A model generated the notes under the pieces. It was not told where the DNA came from and searched no databases. It worked only from the letters and a program-made list of their open reading frames with translations. Positions 29,997-37,846 of a stretch of 64,000 nucleotides of DNA are shown piece after piece. Source of the stretch: an uncultured Flavobacteriaceae bacterium (GTDB lineage: Bacteria > Bacteroidota > Bacteroidia > Flavobacteriales > Flavobacteriaceae); NCBI GenBank assembly GCA_947494565.1, contig CANLVG010000011.1, forward strand, positions 1-64,000, in the 5' to 3' direction. Each line of letters begins with the position of its first letter. Position 1 is the first letter of the stretch. A program made the translations under genes and the position numbers.

Positions 29997-31553
29997 TTAT
30001 TTCTTATCCCACCATAACTTGGTATTGTTTTTGTCTCCTCCTGAGAGCAAACCGATACCAGCCTGAACGGCTTCACCATTGGTATCAAATTCACTTTGAA
30101 CATAAACCATTCTTCTCATGATTTCATCAACGCCAACATCAGGATTCTGCGACTCCAATCGGGCGTATTGTCTTGGGTATCCCGTTCTACGGAGTTCTGC
30201 CCATGCTTCCCAGCCATTTGGATATATCGCTAGCCATTTTTGTGTAATGATCTGCTCCAATTGCGTTTCAGTGTCACCACCAAAGGCTACGGGAATATCA
30301 GTAACAGCGGCAGCTCCTGCTTCGAAAGGAATAGGCGTATTCGTACTCGCGATATACGCGTCAATAGAGGCACCATCGGCCCCCGTTTTTTGCATCATGG
30401 AAGCTCGGATACCATCCTCATAGAGGCTTTGAGCCGTACCTCCCATATTCCAATTGAACAAGGCACCTTCTGCTCTCAAGAAATACATCTCGGCAGCGTT
30501 CATGAGTTCGATCGGGGGGTTGATTCCTCCTTTAGCCACATCGATAAATTTGGTAGCCAAATCGGAATGTCCGGCATTTTTGCTTGTTTCCAAATTTACT
30601 CGTGGTTGTCCGTTTAGAAGACCTTCGTATGGGCTTCCATCTCCGTCCGTATCTCCATCAACGGCAGGAGCAAAATATTCTGGCATTCGTGGATCTTCAT
30701 AACCCTCCAAAATACTTTCCATGGTAGCACTCATTCTGAATTCGCCCCAATCGGTAATCGTTTCTAAAGGATTTCTGTTTTGCTCGTCTGTAGAAACGAA
30801 GGCATTATCCGCATTATCCGTAATCACGCCGCCAGCAACTGCTTTTTCAGCTTCCGACTGTGCACGTCCGGGATCTACATATCGGATGCGCATGGCGAGG
30901 CGCAAACGCAAACTGTTGGCGAATTTCAACCATTGCGAAGAATTACCTCCATAAATACGATCCCCATTGGTGAATGAACTTCCGCCTGCAGCAAGTTGGG
31001 CAGTGGCTTCATCAAGAGTGGTGAAGAAATCCTCATAAATCGACTGTTGGGAATCATAAGCGACGGACAGTTCAGCATTACCGAATTGCGAATACGGAAC
31101 AGCTCCCCAATAATCGGTAATTCTGTGGTAGGCATGAACCCGAAGGACTTTTGCCATACCATTACCCACGGTATTTCCGGTAGACTCCGTTAAATCCTCA
31201 ACCAGTTTGATTTGAGGTGCCGCCTGTCCGTAAAAGGAACCCCAAGCCAAATCGGCCCAGCGTCCTACTTGTACGTAACGGTCTGAATCAAATCCGGCCG
31301 CGGTAGTCGCATAATACTGCGCCCAAATATCCGAAAAGAGATTTTGGGAAATTTGAAAGCGCCAATGCAGTCCATTGACCGAAACATATTGTGCTTGGGC
31401 AAAAGCTTGCCCCTGTAACACCTGGCTATCCTCCAGCGCATTGATATCCAATGCCAAGGGATCGGTATTTAGCTCATCGAAATCTTCGGTACAGCCTGAA
31501 AAGGCCATCACGCAGGCCATTCCGAGCCCGATTTTACTTAAAACTTTTTTCAT
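29997..31553 (-). CDS. SusD/RagB family nutrient-binding outer-membrane lipoprotein
   Basis: A 518-residue surface lipoprotein with a signal ending MAFSGC (Cys21) and the SusD-typical start CTEDFDELNTDP. The body is helical with TPR-like elements, including a segment around AAQIKLVEDLTES and the C-terminal ITQKWLAIYPNGWEAWAELRRTGYPR that is diagnostic of the SusD-like_2 group. It caps the SusC channel and captures oligosaccharide or another ligand at the cell surface. The gene starts 29 bases after susC, and the pair is followed by a terminator. The ligand cannot be predicted, though co-located GH2 and PIG-L enzymes point to a galactose- or N-acetylhexosamine-containing glycan. Confidence 0.97.
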   Translation of the reverse strand: MKKVLSKIGLGMACVMAFSGCTEDFDELNTDPLALDINALEDSQVLQGQAFAQAQYVSVNGLHWRFQISQNLFSDIWAQYYATTAAGFDSDRYVQVGRWADLAWGSFYGQAAPQIKLVEDLTESTGNTVGNGMAKVLRVHAYHRITDYWGAVPYSQFGNAELSVAYDSQQSIYEDFFTTLDEATAQLAAGGSSFTNGDRIYGGNSSQWLKFANSLRLRLAMRIRYVDPGRAQSEAEKAVAGGVITDNADNAFVSTDEQNRNPLETITDWGEFRMSATMESILEGYEDPRMPEYFAPAVDGDTDGDGSPYEGLLNGQPRVNLETSKNAGHSDLATKFIDVAKGGINPPIELMNAAEMYFLRAEGALFNWNMGGTAQSLYEDGIRASMMQKTGADGASIDAYIASTNTPIPFEAGAAAVTDIPVAFGGDTETQLEQIITQKWLAIYPNGWEAWAELRRTGYPRQYARLESQNPDVGVDEIMRRMVYVQSEFDTNGEAVQAGIGLLSGGDKNNTKLWWDKK

Positions 31554-31582
31554 AATTTTTTCTTTTAAAGGTACAATTTTTT

Positions 31583-34500
31583 TTAAAATCCAAATTTAAC
31601 ATTCAAACCTAAACTTCTAGTTGAAGGAGGTGCAAATGATTCAAAACCATCGGAACTAATCACTGCATTCTGATTGTTATCACCAATGCTGGGTCCAGCA
31701 CTTGTAATCACCTCTGGATCGAAGGAAGCGTTGTTCTTAAAGAAAAACAGATTTCTTCCGACCAATGAAATTTTGGCACTCTTGAAAGGGCCATTACCTA
31801 ATACTGAGGAGGGTAGACTGTAACCCAAGGTCATTTCACGTAATCTGATATTGGTAGCATCCTCTACAAAGGCTTCTCCAACAGGAGAGTTTCGTCCACC
31901 GATTTGTCCCCAGAATGCTTCTGCAGTCACCGCTGTGGTATTGGGTGAGCCATCCTCATTTACGACATCCAACTCTGGAAAAACGGTAGTTCCGAAAACT
32001 AAGCTACCATCTCTACCAGGCAGTGTTCGTTCAAGGGCACCATCAGACGCCAAAATAGCGTTGGTGAATGAACCGACCGAACCACCTTTCCGCATGTCGA
32101 TTAGGAAACTGAAACTCAGATTTTTGTAGTTGAAACTATTGTTAATACCACCCAACCAATCTGGGTTGTAGTTCGCAACCAAGCGATCTTGACCTGTGGT
32201 CACCGCTGGTAGTCCATCCGCTTGTACTACTACTTGACCTGCATCATTTCGTACAAATCCTCTAGAGTATACATTACCCCACTGATCCCCTACGTTCAAT
32301 TCAAACCTCCTAAAGAAGTCACCGCCGTAGCTCAAGGTTTCAAGACCTTCGGCCAGGGACAATACCTTTCCTCGGTTTCTTGAAAAGTTGGCTGTAACAT
32401 TCCAACTGAAATCGGGTGTGTTGATTGGTGTGCCAGTCAAAATGATTTCAATTCCTTTGTTTTCGATGTCCGCTCCGTTAATAAACCGCTCAACTACCCC
32501 AGAAGCCTGTGGTACTTGCTGGCGGAACAACTGATCGATACTGTTGGTTTTATAGTAAGTAAAATCAAGACCTAAACGGCTATCTAAGAAACGAGCGTCA
32601 AAACCAAACTCCAACGACTTCGTGCGCTCTGGCTTCAAATCTGGATTTGGTAGTACGGTACCCAACTGAATAAATCCACCCGCTCTTAGGTCGGCCACCT
32701 GAGTTAACTGAAAAGGTGCAGTGTCGTTACCCACCTCGGCATATGAACCTCTTAACTTCAAATAGGAAAAGAAGTCGGGCATGGTGACCAAGTCTGAAAC
32801 CACTGCGCTCAAACCGGCAGAATAGTAGTCAAACCTTCTATTTTCTGGAGGTAAGGTAGAACTCCAATCACTACGATAGGTTAAATCAAGGAAAATCGCA
32901 TCTTTAAAGCCGAGCTGCCCAAAACCATAAAGGGAATTCACTTCTCGTCTTGCGATATCTTGGCTAGCGGTCAATACCTGAGCATTACTGATGGCAAAGA
33001 TATTTGCGGCATTCAATCCTCCATTGTTGGTTCTTACGAATCTACTATTCGCTTGACGGTTGTTTCCACCAAAATTTAAATTAAACGAAAGATTATCGTT
33101 CAATTGCTTGTTGTAGCTCAGTAGAAAATCACTATTCCATTCATAGGCACTCGCATTACGGGTAACGTAATTACCATTATCGGCGATAATGTAGGAATCA
33201 TTAAACAAACGATCCTCCCTACTTTCACTAGTTTGATCCAATGCTGTTCGAATCAAAAGACTAAGATTATCGGCGATATTGTATTTCAACGACATATATC
33301 CGATGATTCTGTCGGTAGCGATCTCCTTCAAGTTCCTATTGATGGTCCAATAGGGGTTTGCGCCACCGTTATCTCCTGGTTTCCAGTAGTTTTGGCGAAC
33401 GTTTCCTGAAGCATCCCTATATTGATACACCTCGGCATCTTGGGTTCGGATGTTTCTGGGCAGACGGTAGGCATGCCTCCATGGGTTGCTGAAAGATTCA
33501 CCGGTATCCACAAGGTTATTGAGGTCCGATCGAATATAGTTGATCTTACTACTTAGCTCCAGTTTGCCATCAATAAGATTATTATCGATTTTTAAACTGA
33601 TATTATGTCGTTTCAAATCGTTATCTGGTACAATACCGTTTCTTAGCTCATGCGTATATCCGAAGAACGTTCTCATCTTTTCGGTACCACCTCTGATCGA
33701 GATATTGTTGGCTAAATTGAATCCGGTTTGCATAAAATCGTTGACATTGTCTTCTTGGGGTGTCTGGGCATATGAAATAGGATTGCCCGGCTGCCAACCA
33801 GCGGCCGTGCCACCATCTAAAGCGGCGCCCCATGACCCTGTTGATTCAGGATTGTATATGCCTCCACTACCTTGACCAAATTGATTTTGGTAATCAAAAA
33901 GAATATTACCGGTCTGAGCAGTGATCGTTGAACTGATGTCCACACTCATTCTATCTGTAGTACCCGCTTTGGTCGTTATGATAATCGCACCGTTATTTGC
34001 TCTAGCACCGTAGAGAGCCGCAGCATTTGCACCCTTCAATACGTTGATCGAAGCCACATCATCCGGACTGATATCGGAAATGTCACCACCTAACGGCACG
34101 CCATCCACAATATATAGTACTTGACTACTACCGGCAATCGATCTGTTACCTCGAAGAACTACCTTTGAAGAACCACTGACACCATTACCGGAAGTCTGAA
34201 TGGACAGACCGGCAACTTTCCCCTGTAAACTATTGACCAGGTTTTGCTGTGGCCTTGCTTCGTCGATGCCTTCAGGATCAACACCTTGAGTGGCGTAGGT
34301 CAACGATTTCTTTTGTCGTTTCACACCTAAGGCGGTAACGACCACCTCATCAAGTTGACTAGCGTCTTCAACCATAGAAACATCTATGGTATTGGAAGAA
34401 CCGATAGTGATACTTTGCGTTGACATGCCCAAATAGGAGAAAACCAACACCCCGCCTTGCTCGGCATTGATCGTGTAATTTCCATCAAAATCGGTTTGTG

Positions 34501-34654
34501 TTCCGTTTGTGGTACCTTGTACCAAAACGTTTACCCCGGGCAATGGTGACCCATCTGTTGCATCGGTTACCGTTCCCGAAAGGGTTTTTGATTGCGCAAG
34601 TAGTGGGTATGCCCCAAGTACCAACACTAAAAATAATAGCATTTTTTTCATCAT
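31583..34654 (-). CDS. SusC/RagA family TonB-linked outer-membrane protein
   Basis: A 1023-residue TonB-dependent transporter. After the signal peptide (MMKKMLLFLVLVLGAYPLLAQ) comes a carboxypeptidase-regulatory-like beta domain (TLSGTVTDATDGSPLPGVNV). A plug follows, with the TonB-box neighbourhood LDEVVVTALGVKRQKKS and the RGA-like segment VLKGANAAALYGARANNGAI. The 22-strand barrel ends in the C-terminal aromatic FGF. It energises import of the substrate captured by SusD, using TonB-ExbBD energy. The upstream 186 bases hold two palindromes, including a central-CG site of LacI-operator type (34751-34770). It is the first gene of the susCD transcript and lies 186 bases downstream of the LacI-type regulator gene. 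Confidence 0.97.
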   Translation of the reverse strand: MMKKMLLFLVLVLGAYPLLAQSKTLSGTVTDATDGSPLPGVNVLVQGTTNGTQTDFDGNYTINAEQGGVLVFSYLGMSTQSITIGSSNTIDVSMVEDASQLDEVVVTALGVKRQKKSLTYATQGVDPEGIDEARPQQNLVNSLQGKVAGLSIQTSGNGVSGSSKVVLRGNRSIAGSSQVLYIVDGVPLGGDISDISPDDVASINVLKGANAAALYGARANNGAIIITTKAGTTDRMSVDISSTITAQTGNILFDYQNQFGQGSGGIYNPESTGSWGAALDGGTAAGWQPGNPISYAQTPQEDNVNDFMQTGFNLANNISIRGGTEKMRTFFGYTHELRNGIVPDNDLKRHNISLKIDNNLIDGKLELSSKINYIRSDLNNLVDTGESFSNPWRHAYRLPRNIRTQDAEVYQYRDASGNVRQNYWKPGDNGGANPYWTINRNLKEIATDRIIGYMSLKYNIADNLSLLIRTALDQTSESREDRLFNDSYIIADNGNYVTRNASAYEWNSDFLLSYNKQLNDNLSFNLNFGGNNRQANSRFVRTNNGGLNAANIFAISNAQVLTASQDIARREVNSLYGFGQLGFKDAIFLDLTYRSDWSSTLPPENRRFDYYSAGLSAVVSDLVTMPDFFSYLKLRGSYAEVGNDTAPFQLTQVADLRAGGFIQLGTVLPNPDLKPERTKSLEFGFDARFLDSRLGLDFTYYKTNSIDQLFRQQVPQASGVVERFINGADIENKGIEIILTGTPINTPDFSWNVTANFSRNRGKVLSLAEGLETLSYGGDFFRRFELNVGDQWGNVYSRGFVRNDAGQVVVQADGLPAVTTGQDRLVANYNPDWLGGINNSFNYKNLSFSFLIDMRKGGSVGSFTNAILASDGALERTLPGRDGSLVFGTTVFPELDVVNEDGSPNTTAVTAEAFWGQIGGRNSPVGEAFVEDATNIRLREMTLGYSLPSSVLGNGPFKSAKISLVGRNLFFFKNNASFDPEVITSAGPSIGDNNQNAVISSDGFESFAPPSTRSLGLNVKFGF

Positions 34655-34750
34655 AATTAGGTTTTTTGATAATGTGAGTTAGTTCAACATTTTGTTAACG
34701 AAATATGAAATTAACCTTTTTTTATAAGTACGCAAGTGATTTATGTGCAA

Positions 34751-34770
34751 AAATGTGTTCGAGCACATTT
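34751..34770. promoter_or_regulatory. Candidate LacI-family operator upstream of susC
   Basis: The 20-bp near-palindrome AAATGTGTTCGAGCACATTT has perfect symmetry at nine of ten pairs and a central CG, the hallmark of many LacI-family operators. It sits 97 bases upstream of the susC start and 71 bases after the LacI-type regulator stop codon. A second imperfect palindrome with centre GTTAAC lies at 34689-34704. I found no copy upstream of PIG-L or GH2, so only susCD control can be proposed. Confidence 0.45.
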
Positions 34771-34840
34771 ATTTAGGACAGTTGCTAAAACGTTGTAGTC
34801 CATTGCTTCCAAAAAAATAGGTTGAACTACTTTTTACGCA

Positions 34841-35878
34841 TTAATTAAGATAATAGGACACGTTTTCGGAAGTAATCACATCAATGGGCAACAGGTTTTG
34901 TGCAGGGATGGGCTTGTCGAAAAGAAAATGTTCCGCTAAATTCACTACACTCAGGTACGCTTGTTGTTTCGGTTTTTGATGAATTAAAAAATCTATTTTA
35001 CCTTCTAATAATAAGGTAATGTTTTCTTCCAGAAGATCATAACCCACAATGGAAATCTCTCTTTTGAGGGTTTCTAGGGCCGCTACCAAATGATAGGCTT
35101 TGGAATTGGTGATGAAAACAGCCGATATTTTCGGATGCTTTTTAAAAAAATCAAAGACACTGGTCCTAAATTGTGACAAGTCTTTAGTATTTAGGCTATA
35201 GGTGATAATGGTAGGAGAGGTGGTCTTTAGATCTTCGAAATATTCTTTGAATCCGTTTTCTTTTTGGCGCATGTGCGCTTCTTCATTGATGTGAACGATC
35301 GCCATAGTGTCGGTATGAGGCTGCATCTTGTCTATGAGGCTTGCCGCAACACGACCACTCTGATGAAGGTCTTGACCGATGAAGTTCTCGTTATTGAAGA
35401 TATCTATATAGTTATTGAATAAGGCGACCAAAACATTTTGTTGTTGGCAATTCTCAAATACTTCCAGCGATTCTTTATGAAAAACAGGAGCCATCAGCAG
35501 CACATCAGGAGATAAGGCCAAAGCTTCTTTTGATTTTTCAAGGAAGGAAGCACGGTTTTTGGGATCATAAAAAAACTTTTCTACGACTACTCCGAAGGGT
35601 TTGAACTCTTTGATAGCATCCTTGATTCCTTGATTAGCGGGAATCCAATAAGGGTCTTCCTTGGGATCTGGCAATAGCACAAAAATCCTGTACACCTTGC
35701 TGTTCTTCAAACTTCGAGCAATGGGGTTCGGACGGTAATCTATCTCTTTGAGTACTTCTTTTATTTTTTCATTGGCCTGTTGCGAGACCTTTCCGCGCCC
35801 ATGCAGCACACGATCAACGGTTCCTTTGGAAACCCCAGCAAGTTTAGCGATGTCTTTTATCGTATACTTCTTATCCAT
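34841..35878 (-). CDS. LacI family transcriptional regulator
   Basis: A 345-residue DNA-binding repressor or activator. Residues 4-56 are the HTH and hinge: YTIKDIAKLAGVSKGTVDRV, then VSQQANEKIKEVLKEIDYRPNPIARSLK. The following periplasmic-binding-like domain (about 62-345: VYRIFVLLPDPKEDPYWIPA, ISIVGYDLLEENITLLLEGK) should bind a sugar or phosphosugar effector. The gene lies directly between the symporter gene (upstream, 127 bases) and susC (downstream, 186 bases) in the same direction. A central-CG palindrome in front of susC is the obvious candidate target. A local regulator of the region is very likely, but the effector is unknown. Confidence 0.95.
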   Translation of the reverse strand: MDKKYTIKDIAKLAGVSKGTVDRVLHGRGKVSQQANEKIKEVLKEIDYRPNPIARSLKNSKVYRIFVLLPDPKEDPYWIPANQGIKDAIKEFKPFGVVVEKFFYDPKNRASFLEKSKEALALSPDVLLMAPVFHKESLEVFENCQQQNVLVALFNNYIDIFNNENFIGQDLHQSGRVAASLIDKMQPHTDTMAIVHINEEAHMRQKENGFKEYFEDLKTTSPTIITYSLNTKDLSQFRTSVFDFFKKHPKISAVFITNSKAYHLVAALETLKREISIVGYDLLEENITLLLEGKIDFLIHQKPKQQAYLSVVNLAEHFLFDKPIPAQNLLPIDVITSENVSYYLN

Positions 35879-36004
35879 TTTAAGGGTTTTAAGTTCACCA
35901 AAGCAGTAGTTTATTATTGAAAAAGCCCTTAAAGATATGATTTATCTTAATAATCTGTTAAAGAGAAATGGCATTCAGATAGAAATAGGCGACCGGTGGG
36001 GTGA

Positions 36005-37741
36005 TTATGTACTTTTAATATCCGGGTTTTTCAATAGGCGATCAAAGCCTTCAAAAACCAACGAGATAAGAATGACCAAGGCCGCCCCGATAAAGTTGAG
36101 CCATAGGTATCCCAATTTTTCTTCCCCGGATGGATGAATATGAATCAGAAAGTAATAAATAACGCAAATGAGCGCTTGGGTCAATAGGGCCGAAAAGAAA
36201 ACGGCGTTACCTTTGACGAACTTGAAAAAGAAGGCCAAAAGAAAAATTCCCAGAACGTTCCCATAAAAAATACTTCCAATAATATTCACTAGTTGAATGA
36301 GATTGTCGAACAAGCTGGCGGTACAAGCGATCAAAATGGCCAGAAGGCCCCAAATAAGAGTAAAAATCTTAGAAGCATTGACATTGTGCCTTTCACTTGT
36401 GGGTCCTTTTTTATTCCGCTTATATAGGTCCAACGCGCTTATCGTACCCAATGCATTAAGTTCCGATGCGGTCGATGACATGGCCGCTGATAATATTACA
36501 GCGAGTAGAAGACCGATAAGGCCCTTTGGAAGGTTGTTCAAAATGAAGTGTATGAACACGTAGTCTTTATCATTGGTTTCGGTGTCTTCATCGGCCTGCT
36601 TGATCAATGCTTTGGCAGCAGCACGATTCGTACTGTCTTTTTTGTTCAAATTCATGACTTGAATCTTGGCATCTTCTATGGCTGCATATTCTTTGAGTTC
36701 CAGAGCGACCGAAAATTTGTTTTGGGCTATTTTTTTCTGTGTTTCAAGTTCTATATGTCCTTCCTGCAAGAGCTTATAATCTTCTGCATAAGGCGAATCC
36801 ATTACCGTTTTCGTCGCAGCGGGATTAAAATTAAGGGGTGAAGGATTGTATTGGTAGAACACAAAAACCATAACGCCGACCAGTAGAATAAAGAATTGCA
36901 TGGGTATTTTAAAAATACCATTAAATACGAGGCCTAATTGGCTTTCCCTAATCGATTTTCCAGAAAGGTAACGCTGCACTTGACTTTGATCGGTGCCGAA
37001 ATATGAGAGTGCTAAAAAGAACCCTCCTGTAATACCACTCCAAAAGGTGTATCGGCTCTTGGCATCAAAATCGAAATTCAAGATTTCAAGTTTGTCGCTG
37101 GCACCGGCAATTTTCATCGCCTTACTAAAGGTAATATCGGCAGGAAGATATCCTAGAATAAAGAAAAAGGTAATGAACATGCCCCCCATAATGATGAACA
37201 TTTGCTGCTTTTGGGTGACACTTACCGCTTTCGTTCCCCCGGAAACCGTATAAATAATAACGAGGGCTCCGATAATGATATTGAGCGTTCTAAGATCCCA
37301 ACCTAAGACCGCGGACAGAATAATCGATGGGGCATATATGGTTATTCCGGCTGCAAGTCCGCGCTGTATGAGGAAGAGTACCGCAGCAAGAGATCTGGTT
37401 TTGAGGTCGAACCTGTTTTCCAAGAACTCATAGGCCGTATATACTTTTAATCTATGGTAAATTGGTACGAAAACGAGGCAGATAACGACCATGGCAAGGG
37501 GGAGTCCAAAATAGAACTGAACAAAGCCCATTCCATCATGAAAGGCTTGGCCTGGGGTAGACAGAAAAGTAATGGCACTTGCTTGGGTCGCCATTACGGA
37601 AAGCCCTATGGTCCACCATTTGGCATCATTTCCACCACGAACATAATCTTGAACATTTTTGCTGCCCTTGGTTTTCCAGACGCCATATACAACGATGAAT
37701 AGAAGTGTTCCTGAAAGAATAATCCAGTCGAGTGTACCCAT
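36005..37741 (-). CDS. Sodium:solute symporter (SSS family) with a long hydrophilic insertion
   Basis: A 578-residue inner-membrane carrier with about 13 helices and the SSS-type opening GGNDAKWWTIGLSVMATQASAITFLSTPG, the segment TDQSQVQRYLSGKS, and the later VILSAAMSSTASELNALG. It should couple Na+ entry to uptake of a sugar or other small organic solute. Residues about 303-390 form a hydrophilic, Lys/Glu/Asp-rich insertion between membrane helices where related carriers have a short loop. A 33-residue one-helix protein gene ends directly before the start codon (TAA-A-ATG), so the two are co-translated. Between PIG-L and the LacI-type regulator, it most likely imports the product of periplasmic degradation. 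The solute is not inferable. Confidence 0.92.
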   Translation of the reverse strand: MGTLDWIILSGTLLFIVVYGVWKTKGSKNVQDYVRGGNDAKWWTIGLSVMATQASAITFLSTPGQAFHDGMGFVQFYFGLPLAMVVICLVFVPIYHRLKVYTAYEFLENRFDLKTRSLAAVLFLIQRGLAAGITIYAPSIILSAVLGWDLRTLNIIIGALVIIYTVSGGTKAVSVTQKQQMFIIMGGMFITFFFILGYLPADITFSKAMKIAGASDKLEILNFDFDAKSRYTFWSGITGGFFLALSYFGTDQSQVQRYLSGKSIRESQLGLVFNGIFKIPMQFFILLVGVMVFVFYQYNPSPLNFNPAATKTVMDSPYAEDYKLLQEGHIELETQKKIAQNKFSVALELKEYAAIEDAKIQVMNLNKKDSTNRAAAKALIKQADEDTETNDKDYVFIHFILNNLPKGLIGLLLAVILSAAMSSTASELNALGTISALDLYKRNKKGPTSERHNVNASKIFTLIWGLLAILIACTASLFDNLIQLVNIIGSIFYGNVLGIFLLAFFFKFVKGNAVFFSALLTQALICVIYYFLIHIHPSGEEKLGYLWLNFIGAALVILISLVFEGFDRLLKNPDIKST

Positions 37742-37742
37742 T

Positions 37743-37844
37743 TTATGTAAAAGAAGACATGATGTATGAAAAGACTAAAATGTAAAGAATATTGAGAATT
37801 AATACGAATGAATACTCCTTTTTCCAAATGATTTGATCTTCCAT
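37743..37844 (-). CDS. 33-residue single-helix membrane microprotein beside the symporter
   Basis: This small ORF reads MEDQIIWKKEYSF, then a hydrophobic stretch VLILNILYILVFSYIM, then SSFT and a TAA. The basic segment before the helix and short polar tail suggest one membrane helix with the N terminus in the cytoplasm. It starts 2 bases after the PIG-L stop codon, preceded by AAAGGATAACG (an AGGA-like ribosome site), and its stop is 1 base before the symporter ATG. Such packing between two operon genes makes translation likely. I do not recognise its family; regulation or assembly of the symporter is a hypothesis from position only. It is too short for ordinary ORF calling. Confidence 0.6.
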   Translation of the reverse strand: MEDQIIWKKEYSFVLILNILYILVFSYIMSSFT

Positions 37845-37846
37845 CG

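Noticed and set aside
37606-37827. 73-residue minus-strand ORF over the symporter start
   Set aside because: It is in a different frame from the 33-residue microprotein, overlaps the symporter start by about 135 bases, and shows no regular helix or start context.
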